Source: Jaenimonas drosophilae
Taxonomy: Eukaryota > Euglenozoa > Kinetoplastea > Trypanosomatida > Trypanosomatidae
Assembly (NCBI GenBank): GCA_030849065.1
Contig: JASAON010001387.1
Location: 1 to 19,537 of the forward strand
Length of the DNA stretch: 19,537 nt
Direction: 5' to 3'
The notes beneath the pieces were generated by a model. It searched no databases. It was not told the DNA's origin and was given only the letters and a program-made list of their open reading frames with translations. Position 1 is the stretch's first letter. Each line of letters opens with the position of its first letter. Below are positions 7,947-15,430 of this stretch, one piece after another. Both the position numbers and the translations under genes were made by a program.

Positions 7947-8660
7947 ATGAACGTTAGGTGTGCTCCTCTTGTGTCTAGTCTGCGTGACGTGCTGAAGCAG
8001 GTAGCAACCTCTCGAGGGCAGCCAGCATCCCCAAAGCTGGAACTGTGCTTTGAACGACGTCCACGAGGAAGCCCCCCACCAGATGCCACAGCATCCACCA
8101 TCGCACCAAACTTACTGCTCTCCACTTCCGGCACTGAGACCCGTGCAGTTCTTCTTGTTGGTCGGCCAGAGGGAATCATTGGAGTTGAAGTAGGCGGTAA
8201 GATGGTTCAAGCTCCTGCCCTTGCCACACAGTCAAGGAAGTCACCACAGTGGAGAAGATGCCGCAAGTCTGTGGCACTCTACGCACAGCTTCAACGAGCT
8301 GGAGTTCCATGGCTTCGTGCGAGTGCTGCACATGCACCCTTTGAGCAACCTCTTCTCTTACACACCAACCACCTCCTGGCCTGGGGTATTAAGCCCAATG
8401 CCACGGCAGGCCTCCTCTATGCACATTCGCTGCAGGAGCTCTCTCGTCTGCGTGCACGACACCTCCGCACCATTCAACCCACACAGTGTCTCGTAGCCAA
8501 CTCTTACTTTACGTGGGAGCGATGGGCTTCTTTGGCATGCGAGCCTGGCTGGTCGCTGCACCTAGCAGAGGAGCCCATCGTGCGTTCCCTCTTGTCAGGC
8601 ACAGCGTCCATTGACGAGCTCCACCACCACTGTGACGAAGTCGGTCTACGGCACTTGTAG
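7947..8660 (+). CDS. Hypothetical protein
   Basis: 237 residues, not recognised. The start is the first ATG after the predicted splice site. The first 24 residues are basic and hydrophobic without acidic residues apart from one Asp (MNVRCAPLVSSLRDVL), compatible with a mitochondrial presequence but not proof. A central hydrophobic stretch AVLLVGRPEGIIGVEVGG (about residues 67-84) could be two beta strands rather than a membrane span. The C-terminal half (about 95-237) is Ala/Leu/Arg-rich and probably helical, and includes conserved-looking Trp residues (PWLRAS, FTWERWASLACEPGW). Expression is supported only by the splice signal and the length of the frame. A mitochondrial ribosomal or RNA-editing accessory role cannot be excluded, but no domain was seen. 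Confidence 0.62.
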   Translation: MNVRCAPLVSSLRDVLKQVATSRGQPASPKLELCFERRPRGSPPPDATASTIAPNLLLSTSGTETRAVLLVGRPEGIIGVEVGGKMVQAPALATQSRKSPQWRRCRKSVALYAQLQRAGVPWLRASAAHAPFEQPLLLHTNHLLAWGIKPNATAGLLYAHSLQELSRLRARHLRTIQPTQCLVANSYFTWERWASLACEPGWSLHLAEEPIVRSLLSGTASIDELHHHCDEVGLRHL

Positions 8661-8840
8661 AATCATGCACGAGCACATGATCATAGATCCACCATACACA
8701 AACGTACCATAGATGTTGCGTAAATCAGGATGATAGTGAGCGGCTTTTAATCTCTTCTAGATACAATGAACACAAAATGAAACTCCCATGGCCCCTGGTG
8801 CTGGAGGAAGCCAGAGACCGGTTGTGCATCGTGTCATTCG

Positions 8841-8880
8841 ATTTTTCTTCACTTGTTTTTTTCCATGTTTGCAATCATAG
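8841..8880 (+). promoter_or_regulatory. Predicted spliced-leader acceptor for the cyclophilin gene
   Basis: T-rich tract followed by AG at 8879-8880; the 5' UTR would be 21 bases without ATG. Confidence 0.65.
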
Positions 8881-8901
8881 TGCTTGGTAGTCCCGTGAAC
8901 T

Positions 8902-9507
8902 ATGTGGTTCAGTCGTCGGTGTCTGGCCCCTGCTGCGGCCAGCAAGGCCTTCATGAACATTACCATTGGTGGCCGTGCAGCCCCACAGACGCTCCGCTTT
9001 GAGCTCTTCACCAAGACCTGCCCCATTGCTTGTGAAAACTTTGCCAAGCTATGCAGCGGTGAGATGGTGCTGCCTCAGGTTTCTAGTGTGGAGGGCCTTG
9101 GTGAGCCCTCCTTTGGAGATCAGTTCCTACCACAGTTGTGCTACCGCGGGAGCTCCTTTCATCGTGTTCGACCAGGATATCTTGTGCAGGGCGGAGATAT
9201 CGTTAGTGCGTCGGGGGAGGACCAACTCTCCGTCTTTGGTGAAACCTTCGATGCCCCGGAGGAGGTGGAGCAGTCAAACTTCAATGCTCGTGGCATGCTC
9301 GGCACCGCGGTGAGTGCTCCCCACCTGAATGGCTCGCAGTTCTTCATCCTCACCGCCAAGGATGCACCGCACTTGAACAAAACGTGCATCGCCTTTGGTC
9401 GGCTGATGGAGGGGTGGGAGACCATCGCCGCGATGGAGGCCGTGGGCGTGGGGATTGACGGCCACCCATCCGAGGTGATCTCCATTGTGGAGTGTGGTGT
9501 CGAGTAA
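8902..9507 (+). CDS. Cyclophilin-type peptidyl-prolyl cis-trans isomerase, divergent
   Basis: 201 residues. The cyclophilin fold is clear: NITIGG and RFELF strands, ENFAKLCSGE, the catalytic block SSFHRVRPGYLVQGGDI with R88 (Arg55 of human CypA) and Q96, NGSQFFILTAKDAPHLN with F148, and the final SIVECG strand. Two departures are visible. About 20 extra residues (roughly 55-78) separate CSGE from CYRGSSFHR, the place of the divergent loop of some plant and worm cyclophilins. Also, the Trp that contacts cyclosporin in CypA (Trp121) is missing; the region reads DAPHLNKT. Residues 1-17 are basic and free of acidic residues and may be a mitochondrial presequence; otherwise the start could be Met18. 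Likely an active isomerase with weak cyclosporin binding. Confidence 0.9.
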   Translation: MWFSRRCLAPAAASKAFMNITIGGRAAPQTLRFELFTKTCPIACENFAKLCSGEMVLPQVSSVEGLGEPSFGDQFLPQLCYRGSSFHRVRPGYLVQGGDIVSASGEDQLSVFGETFDAPEEVEQSNFNARGMLGTAVSAPHLNGSQFFILTAKDAPHLNKTCIAFGRLMEGWETIAAMEAVGVGIDGHPSEVISIVECGVE

Positions 9508-9603
9508 TGTTCACCAACACAGAGTAACACAGATACCATCATTCTCTCAGTGCTGCCCTACCCGCTGGCTGGCATCTTCATTGTGTGGTGGTCCAGTCAC
9601 ACC

Positions 9604-9618
9604 ATTATTATTATTATT
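9604..9618 (+). repeat. (ATT)5 microsatellite
   Basis: Five perfect ATT units in the spacer between the cyclophilin and CFAP161-like genes, just upstream of the polypyrimidine tract. Too short to suggest a function. Confidence 0.9.
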
Positions 9619-9630
9619 TGTGTCGTATTA

Positions 9631-9658
9631 CTTCTTTTTTTTTCTGTGGGAAATATAG
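9631..9658 (+). promoter_or_regulatory. Predicted spliced-leader acceptor for the CFAP161-like gene
   Basis: CT-rich run dominated by T, then atatag with AG at 9657-9658, 40 bases before the ATG at 9699; no ATG between. In-frame codons from 9585 lie upstream of this site. Confidence 0.65.
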
Positions 9659-9698
9659 CCTTTTAGACCAATATAGTTGGTGGAGTAGTTCAATCATC

Positions 9699-11396
9699 AT
9701 GACCACGAGCGACATTGATAGAGGCTGCGGCCAAATGTACTCCCCTGGAGTGCTCATTGGCAACTGGTATGAGGATATGCGCATAAAGGAGGATAAGCTG
9801 AAGCTCTACAAACTGCAGAAGATGTATGCCTACGAAGGTGGCAAGAACCCCACAATGAACCCCATCGCCTTGGATGCTCTAACATCCCGCATGGCAGAGC
9901 CCACGCAACTCTCTCCACCTGGTGAAGATGGCGGTGTGCGTGTAGGTGAGCCACTACTCATCATCAACAAGAAGTTCAAGGCAGCCATCGCCATGGATGT
10001 CTCACCTATTCAGGCTCCAGGGCCCCACTCGGTCCTCTTGACTGCGACGGAGAAGAAGGCACCGCAACAACGTTCAACCTGGATTATCCAACGCTGCGCC
10101 GATGAAAACAACATCTCTTTCAACAAACACCTTAAGGAGCCCCACCTTCTCCACTATGGCCAGCGTGTGCGTATTGTCAATGAAAACGCAAGTAGCAAAG
10201 GCTTCTTGTACGTGCATTCGGAGCTCGAGACGGGCCACTACGCCATGAAGAGGCAGCCCGTCACCGCGTCCTACTCTGCCAACTCCGACAACGTCTTCAT
10301 TGTTGCACGACCCTTTGTGAAGCGAGATGATCTCTACGACGGTCATCCAGTTAAGTTTGATGAACCCGTAGTGCTGATTCACTCCAGTACCAATCAGCCA
10401 CTCTGCTGCGACGGCTCCACACGCCGCACGTCCTATGGCTCAGAGTACGCCGTATGCTGCCGCAATGAGCGCGGGGAGCACTTCTCATTCTCCCACGGCG
10501 CCATTGCCACGCAGGATGATAACCTCTTCTACTTCTCCTGTGGCTCTGATGATGATGGCCCCATGCTGAAGCGGGCCAACTCCTCCGCCACCAACTCACT
10601 CAACGTGACGAAGGGTTCTGGCCTGGATGCCCTCCTCGACCGCATTCGTCAAGGAGCCATCGCCTTTGGTGGCCGTGTTGGCTTCCGCACCATCTCCAAG
10701 TCGCTCAAGGTCGCCTGCAACGAACAGCGCGTGCAGCACTTTGACCGCTTCGGTCTTCGTGCCTTCATTGCACATTTGGGAGTGACCCTGATGCCCATTG
10801 AGCTCGACGTTCTCATGAAGAAGTTTGACAAGACGGGAAACAACATCGTCAACGCCCAGGAGCTTATGGCAGAGCTCCGCGGCAACATGAACCCGCGACG
10901 CATGCAGAATGTGGTACGTGCATTCCAGCAGCTCATCATTGAGGGCGAAGGCTCTGTGGAGTACAAGGATATGTGGAACCTCTACCGCGAGAATGCCTAC
11001 ATGCACCCCGACGTCATGGATGGATTCATCACCCGTGAGGAGGCCATCTTTGACTTTGAGAGTTGCTGGCCTGGCCGCATTGGCACCAAGATTGGCACCG
11101 TCACCCTAGATGATTTCGTGGAGTACTACAACGACATCTCCCCCGCCGTGAACTGCGATGACCGTTTCGAGTGCATGGTGCGCAACTGCTGGTGCATCCC
11201 GGAGACGGATGAGTACCGCAAAGGTGAGCCCTACCGCGTCCTGACGGTGATCTACAACAACGACAAGAAGGAAACCATGAAGATTCCAGACTCGTTACGT
11301 CTTGATTTGAATGACTCAGACAGCGTCAAACGTCTGCTCGTTCAGCATGGAGTACGTGAGGTGAAGGACTTCAAGGTTTCTCAGCGGAGCATGTAG
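9699..11396 (+). CDS. CFAP161: CFAP161-like axonemal protein fused to a calcyphosine-like EF-hand module
   Basis: 565 residues. The N-terminus has PGVLIGNWYEDMRIKED (about residues 12-28), the signature opening of CFAP161, followed by beta-rich repeats up to about residue 300 (for example HLLHYGQRVRIVNEN and FDEPVVLIHSSTNQPLCC). From about 306 the sequence switches to a calcyphosine-like module: GLDALLDRIRQ, a canonical-looking EF loop at 377-388 (D, T, N and E at positions 1, 3, 5 and 12), a degenerate hand around EGEGSVEYKDMW, and TVTLDDFVEYYNDIS followed by DDRFECMVRNCW. Known: CFAP161 is a microtubule inner protein of ciliary doublets, and calcyphosines are Ca-binding EF-hand proteins. 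Inference: a flagellar doublet component with possible calcium sensing. Start chosen from the splice site and the family's N-terminal motif. Confidence 0.85.
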   Translation: MTTSDIDRGCGQMYSPGVLIGNWYEDMRIKEDKLKLYKLQKMYAYEGGKNPTMNPIALDALTSRMAEPTQLSPPGEDGGVRVGEPLLIINKKFKAAIAMDVSPIQAPGPHSVLLTATEKKAPQQRSTWIIQRCADENNISFNKHLKEPHLLHYGQRVRIVNENASSKGFLYVHSELETGHYAMKRQPVTASYSANSDNVFIVARPFVKRDDLYDGHPVKFDEPVVLIHSSTNQPLCCDGSTRRTSYGSEYAVCCRNERGEHFSFSHGAIATQDDNLFYFSCGSDDDGPMLKRANSSATNSLNVTKGSGLDALLDRIRQGAIAFGGRVGFRTISKSLKVACNEQRVQHFDRFGLRAFIAHLGVTLMPIELDVLMKKFDKTGNNIVNAQELMAELRGNMNPRRMQNVVRAFQQLIIEGEGSVEYKDMWNLYRENAYMHPDVMDGFITREEAIFDFESCWPGRIGTKIGTVTLDDFVEYYNDISPAVNCDDRFECMVRNCWCIPETDEYRKGEPYRVLTVIYNNDKKETMKIPDSLRLDLNDSDSVKRLLVQHGVREVKDFKVSQRSM

Positions 11397-11610
11397 GGGT
11401 GCGGGCGTCGCGTCTAGGTCCAGAGGATTGCTGGATGTAGAGAGAGAGAGCAGTGGCTCTTGGTGAGATGTGGAGCCACGTCTAAGATTTGTATGTACAA
11501 AGTCGAAGAAGAACAACACAACGTTCTTTATCTTCACGTTTACTATCTTTGTATGGGCAAAGCCTTCATGTAGTACGCAATGGAGAGGGCAGCAGCGCAC
11601 ACACAATCAT

Positions 11611-11647
11611 CTTTTTTTCTTCTCTTCTTCACTACTTCTCTGAGTAG
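11611..11647 (+). promoter_or_regulatory. Predicted spliced-leader acceptor touching the TFB1-like start codon
   Basis: Long CT tract, then gagtag directly before the ATG at 11648. Possible AGs are at 11643-11644 and 11646-11647, leaving a 5' UTR of three or zero bases besides the leader itself. Confidence 0.6.
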
Positions 11648-12781
11648 ATGCACGCCTTAGTCAATGGGGCGGAAGGAAGCCTCTCCACGCAAGGGGAAAT
11701 GGTGGTGCACACCGCCGTAGCGACGGGCGATGCTGAACCTTCCATCATCACCTTCTCCGCCAAGGATGTGGCACAACTTCTACGCTCACGGAAGGACCTG
11801 TGCAGTGCAAAGGTGGTCATCTCCATCGGTGAGGCCTTCATCTTCACCTTTGACAGCTCAGCAGATCGCGAATCCTTTGTGGAGAGCGTCGTGGCGATTC
11901 AGTCAGCGGATGGAACCAACGAGGAGGGGAAGCCGCCTGCATCAAATCAGCCGAATGAAGACTGGGTGGCGTCGAGCATCTGCACCGCTGCCGTGGATGT
12001 GGGCATACTCACTGCCGCGGAGCTCTCCGACATCCTTCGCGGGTGTAGTCAGCGCGGTGTCGCCCAGCCCTTTGATGCGCTGGAGTCGCTGGTGGATCGC
12101 AGCACCCTTCGACTGAAGCCCATCACGGAGCAGATTGAGAATGATATTCTGCGGCAAGTTCCCGCGTTGGCCGTCATTTTGGAGAGGCATGTGACGGACG
12201 CTGAAACAAAGGCTGCCTTCTGGACGGCAGTGGTGCGTCGCTACTTCTTTTTTGCTCGGACATTCCTGGAGGAGGAGCTGCGCGCACTCGACGACGCTGC
12301 CGGGGCGCCCTCACACAGTTCTCCGCAGGTGGTTGATCAGCAGCTCAATGCCGCCTCACACACGGCGATGCCGAAGCAAAAGATGGCTCCACCGGGCGCA
12401 CAAGACTATGATGAAGAAGGTGCCTTGGCAGAACGCCTGGAGTTGGCCCAGACAGAGGGCAATGACGTGCCCGAAGCGAGCTCTTGCCGCCTCTTTTGTT
12501 CTACACGCCCGCAGCCGCGTCTGGTGCGCGGTAGTGACGCCTGCCACTGCCCCACACCATCACAACCCGTACAACGTGGAGCGGTGTACCGCGGATTAAC
12601 CATCCACGGCATCCCTTCGGAGCCCACCAACCGAGATATTCTCGAGGCACTTCGTCTGTTTTGGAGAAGCAGCGATGCAGCGGCGCGCAGTACGGCACTG
12701 ACCAAAGTATCCAAGAAGAGCAAAAGGGAGAACTTTCTTCAGCGATGCTGCGTGGAACGGGCTCAGCAGCTACACAAGTAG
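11648..12781 (+). CDS. TFB1: TFIIH core subunit TFB1/p62-like protein (PH-BSD type)
   Basis: 377 residues. About residues 15-85 resemble the end of a PH-like fold (KVVISIGEAFIFTFDSS followed by a helix). Residues 104-131 fit a first BSD-type helix pair. Residues 150-210 fit the BSD2 part of p62: LRLKPITEQIENDILRQVP, then a helix and AAFWTAVVRRYFFFA, matching the family's F-W-x-x-(Y/F)-F pattern. A long Pro/Ser/Ala linker with acidic patches follows, and a basic C-terminal helix (about 320-377). Known: p62/Tfb1 is a scaffold of TFIIH in transcription and nucleotide excision repair, and trypanosomes have a divergent TFIIH used at the spliced-leader RNA promoter. The start directly follows the splice AG; Met18 (11699) is an alternative. 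The call rests on motif order, not on a database match. Confidence 0.7.
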   Translation: MHALVNGAEGSLSTQGEMVVHTAVATGDAEPSIITFSAKDVAQLLRSRKDLCSAKVVISIGEAFIFTFDSSADRESFVESVVAIQSADGTNEEGKPPASNQPNEDWVASSICTAAVDVGILTAAELSDILRGCSQRGVAQPFDALESLVDRSTLRLKPITEQIENDILRQVPALAVILERHVTDAETKAAFWTAVVRRYFFFARTFLEEELRALDDAAGAPSHSSPQVVDQQLNAASHTAMPKQKMAPPGAQDYDEEGALAERLELAQTEGNDVPEASSCRLFCSTRPQPRLVRGSDACHCPTPSQPVQRGAVYRGLTIHGIPSEPTNRDILEALRLFWRSSDAAARSTALTKVSKKSKRENFLQRCCVERAQQLHK

Positions 12782-12892
12782 CGTGCACCAAAGGGTTCAT
12801 TGCTCATGATACCCAACCAACAATCACAACAATATACGTATTTTTAGATCTGTGCTATCCTTGGCCTACCGCTTCATGGATGTTTGATGACG

Positions 12893-12930
12893 TTGTTCTG
12901 CTTTGCTTTCTCACTTCGTCTGTCATGTAG
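12893..12930 (+). promoter_or_regulatory. Predicted spliced-leader acceptor for the small membrane protein
   Basis: Pyrimidine tract ending in atgtag with AG at 12929-12930, 28 bases before the ATG at 12959. It excludes the in-frame ATG at 12884 as a start. Confidence 0.7.
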
Positions 12931-12958
12931 GCTAGCCAATACCGTTTGTTGTCGCAAC

Positions 12959-13300
12959 ATGATCTTTGCTGGCCTTCTCGCGAGCCTGTTGTGGAGCTAT
13001 GGGGTGTTAAGCTGTTGCATGTGCTTCTACGTGCTCTTCTCCTCCGGTGAAGGCATCTACTGGTTCACGTGCTTCCATAACTACCTCCTCATCTTTGGCG
13101 CAACGGGTGCATGTGCCAGCTTACCCTTTGCGGAGATTCCCTCCTCCAGTCTGCGGCTATCCTTCACGTGCTGGTCCTTCTACGCGATGCTTGTTACGGC
13201 CCACTATTGGCGCTTTAAGCTCATTCGTCGGCACATCTTGCCCGTGCTGACCCCTCTGGCTGTTCTTTTCGCGATTGAATGTTCGCGCCAGCTGTCGTAG
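12959..13300 (+). CDS. Small multi-span membrane protein, unknown
   Basis: 113 residues, not recognised. Four hydrophobic segments can be seen at about residues 3-27 (rich in Leu, Cys and aromatic residues), 34-54, 65-84 and 92-108. A basic stretch with Arg, Lys and His (YWRFKLIRRH, about 83-95) separates the last two and would face the cytosol by the positive-inside rule. Charged residues are otherwise few. The start follows the splice acceptor at 12930; the frame continues upstream to 12884 but would add residues lying before the acceptor. Size and layout resemble small ER or Golgi membrane proteins (TMEM or signal-peptidase-subunit-like), but no family motif was found. Confidence 0.68.
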   Translation: MIFAGLLASLLWSYGVLSCCMCFYVLFSSGEGIYWFTCFHNYLLIFGATGACASLPFAEIPSSSLRLSFTCWSFYAMLVTAHYWRFKLIRRHILPVLTPLAVLFAIECSRQLS

Positions 13301-13384
13301 GGCGTTCTCTTCCTCACACAACACTTAAAGCCCTCACCTCAAACTCAGTGTGTGGTCATGACACACACGTACACATGCATCATG

Positions 13385-13446
13385 TCTTCTCTGGGTTTTC
13401 TACTACTATATTCTCTTCTGCATTCACTTGTTGCTTTGTTGCCTAG
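13385..13446 (+). promoter_or_regulatory. Predicted spliced-leader acceptor for the V-ATPase E gene
   Basis: Very long pyrimidine-rich tract ending in cctag, AG at 13445-13446, 79 bases before the ATG at 13526; the interval contains no ATG. A further CT-rich patch at about 13476-13508 may serve as an alternative. Confidence 0.65.
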
Positions 13447-13525
13447 TTGTCTCTGAAAGGAGCATTGTTGCGCGTCTCGTCCTCTTTGCTGGCACCCACT
13501 TCACTTATCGAACCCGCATTAAACC

Positions 13526-14179
13526 ATGAGCGAAGCACGCCAAATTCAGGCGATGATTGACTTCATCGAGCGCGAGGCGCTGGAGAAGGCGGAGGAGCTC
13601 GAGTCCGCCGCTCAGGAGGAGTACGACGTGGAGAAGATGCGCCTTGTGGAGGCGGAGAAGGAAAAAATTCGTGCAACTTCTGACAAGAAACGGCACCAAG
13701 TAGATGTGGACCGCCGAGTGGCTCGGGCCAACTTCTCCAAGACCCAGCGTCTTCGTGTTATGGAGGAGCGCGCGCGCATCATGGAGCAGCTGCACGAAGC
13801 AACTCACCAAAAAATACTCAATCTGGTGAAGAACCCTAGCGCATACAAGGAGCTCCTCAAGGGTCTCATTTGCCAGTCGTTGCGTTCCATCCAATCCGAT
13901 GCCATTCTTCACTGCCGCCGCGAGGACCAGGAAGAGGTGAAGCGCATGATTCCTGAGCTGCAACAGTGGTTCCAGAAGACGGCCAACAAATCCATCACCA
14001 TTCAGACGAGCCAAAACTTTCTCGTGACGGAGGATGTGTGGGGAGGTATTGTTGCCACCTCCACCGATGGCCGCATCACGTGCAACAACACCCTTGCCTA
14101 CCGCACCAAAACCTGTCTTGAGGAGCAGCTGCCCACGGTACGCTACTATCTCTTTAACCCGGAGTCCTCCATTAGCTAG
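13526..14179 (+). CDS. V-type H+-ATPase subunit E
   Basis: 217 residues, close to the usual 220-230. The N-terminal half is a long, highly charged helix (about residues 5-105: EREALEKAEELESAAQEEYD, then KMRLVEAEKEKIRA), the part that pairs with subunit G in the peripheral stalk. The C-terminal half is the globular head, with LLKGLICQSLRSI, the block VTEDVWGGIVATSTDGRI and the family's NTL (here NNTLAYR), followed by a helix. Known: subunit E joins the V1 head to the membrane sector of the proton pump and so helps acidify acidocalcisomes, endosomes and vacuoles. The ATG at 13526 gives the normal N-terminus with the family's IxxMxxFI pattern (IQAMIDFIE). Confidence 0.95.
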   Translation: MSEARQIQAMIDFIEREALEKAEELESAAQEEYDVEKMRLVEAEKEKIRATSDKKRHQVDVDRRVARANFSKTQRLRVMEERARIMEQLHEATHQKILNLVKNPSAYKELLKGLICQSLRSIQSDAILHCRREDQEEVKRMIPELQQWFQKTANKSITIQTSQNFLVTEDVWGGIVATSTDGRITCNNTLAYRTKTCLEEQLPTVRYYLFNPESSIS

Positions 14180-14410
14180 ATGGAGTGCAGTCTGAAGTAG
14201 TCGGCAGCGGACAACGACAACAACACAATGATTGAAACTTCCACACCACGTGTTGATGGTGGGTATGGCTAGTGGAACAACTCCCTCTTTCTCTCATACA
14301 CGTATATGCATGGTACCCCCTTCACAAGTGTGCTGGGGGGTCCATGCAACGACGGAAAGGATGCTTCTTCAGCGTACTGAATCAATCACCAACAACAGCG
14401 CGGATATGTG

Positions 14411-14446
14411 TCTTCTCCCTTTTCTGCATTGTGCTTGCCAAGATAG
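14411..14446 (+). promoter_or_regulatory. Predicted spliced-leader acceptor touching the start of the zinc-ribbon gene
   Basis: CT-rich tract, then ccaagatag directly followed by the ATG at 14447. AGs at 14441-14442 and 14445-14446 would give a 5' UTR of four or zero bases. This is the second such arrangement in the window. Confidence 0.5.
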
Positions 14447-15124
14447 ATGCTCCATGCAAAGCCACCTTCTGTAGCTTCTTCTTCATCCCGGCATGCAGCC
14501 ATTCACACAGACAAGTCCCCTCTCTCCGTCCTGGAGAACCGCTACGACGAGCTCCAGCAGCTCTGGTCCGCTGTGCGGGATGCATCACCCACAACGCCAA
14601 CCTCAAAGCCCTCCACATGCGTAGGAACTAGCCCGAGCGCATCGCCACCACAACCGAGCAGCGCGCCACCAACCTCATCATCGCCCTCCAATTCTCGGCG
14701 ACGCGAAGTCAGTCGAAGACGTACGTCGCCAGCCAAACCCGCGCCACGCCCTGCCAGAAACAAGGATGTTTCTCCGTCTCCCTCATGTGCTACCCCTCCT
14801 CCTGGCGGAGCACCATCTCGTGTTCGGAGCAGCCAGGGCCGGCCAGCCCCGTTGCCACCACGTCCACGAACCAGCCCGAGAGAATCACCGAGGCCGCTTG
14901 CTCGAGCGTCAAGTCCCGCTCCTGCTGCCTCACCCACAGTGTTGCGGAGAAGAAAAGAAGGTGCGTTGATGGATACCTCCATCGCGGCCGTGCCTGTGCT
15001 GCCTCCCATCACCACCGCCAACCCGCCTCCAACGGCGAACACCTCGCGGGTATGCGCGGGTTGCGGAACCATTCCATCTCGAGCGTCTGCCAAATTCTGC
15101 TCCATGTGCGGAGCACCGCTATGA
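14447..15124 (+). CDS. Pro/Ser/Arg-rich protein with C-terminal zinc ribbon
   Basis: 225 residues, family not recognised. A short helical segment (LENRYDELQQLWSAVRD, about residues 29-45) is followed by 140 disordered residues rich in Pro, Ser, Thr, Ala and Arg, with RRREVSRRR and several S-P or T-P sites. The last 23 residues form a C4 zinc ribbon: C203 and C206, then C218 and C221 (CAGC and CSMC), like the zinc-ribbon motif found at the ends of many unrelated proteins. No membrane segment. The start is the only ATG before the helix and lies next to the splice AG. The disordered middle with S-P sites suggests phosphorylation and an adaptor role, which is inference only. Large antisense frames across it follow from its biased composition. 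Confidence 0.65.
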   Translation: MLHAKPPSVASSSSRHAAIHTDKSPLSVLENRYDELQQLWSAVRDASPTTPTSKPSTCVGTSPSASPPQPSSAPPTSSSPSNSRRREVSRRRTSPAKPAPRPARNKDVSPSPSCATPPPGGAPSRVRSSQGRPAPLPPRPRTSPRESPRPLARASSPAPAASPTVLRRRKEGALMDTSIAAVPVLPPITTANPPPTANTSRVCAGCGTIPSRASAKFCSMCGAPL

Positions 15125-15430
15125 TTCACGGCACTCCGCGTGCCTTCACTCATGAGTGAAGTGAACCCACTGACTGCGACCACATCCACACCTCCCTGGC
15201 TCACACACCAGCACGAGCAGGAATGTATTCCTTCCTGGCGCACGTCAAGTATTCTCAACGTACACACACGCACACAGTGTTAGCTCTCTCACGACGCACC
15301 TTCATTTTGTGCCTCTTCACCATTGTTGCTCTCTCCTCTTCATGTCATCTATTTCTATAGTACGCGTCAGACTTCTTGCTGATACATCATCCCACATCAG
15401 CCCACACCCACACCCCTCCACACACACATC
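15125..15430 (+). other. Intergenic region
   Basis: 306 bases. CA-rich repeats lie at about 15260-15282 and 15400-15428, with a CT-rich tract at about 15309-15355 between them. No gene, tRNA or strong hairpin was recognised. Confidence 0.65.
15309..15360 (+). promoter_or_regulatory. Predicted spliced-leader acceptor for the thioredoxin-fold gene
   Basis: CT-rich tract ending in tatag with AG at 15359-15360. The 5' UTR would be 70 bases, CA-rich and without ATG. Confidence 0.65.

Noticed and set aside
14272..14631. 119-codon frame upstream of the zinc-ribbon gene
   Set aside because: Starts at GTG, crosses the predicted splice acceptor and overlaps the better frame from 14447.
14542..15273. 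243-codon antisense frame over the zinc-ribbon gene
   Set aside because: Composition mirrors the Pro/Ser-rich coding strand; no splice signal or recognisable domain on the minus strand.
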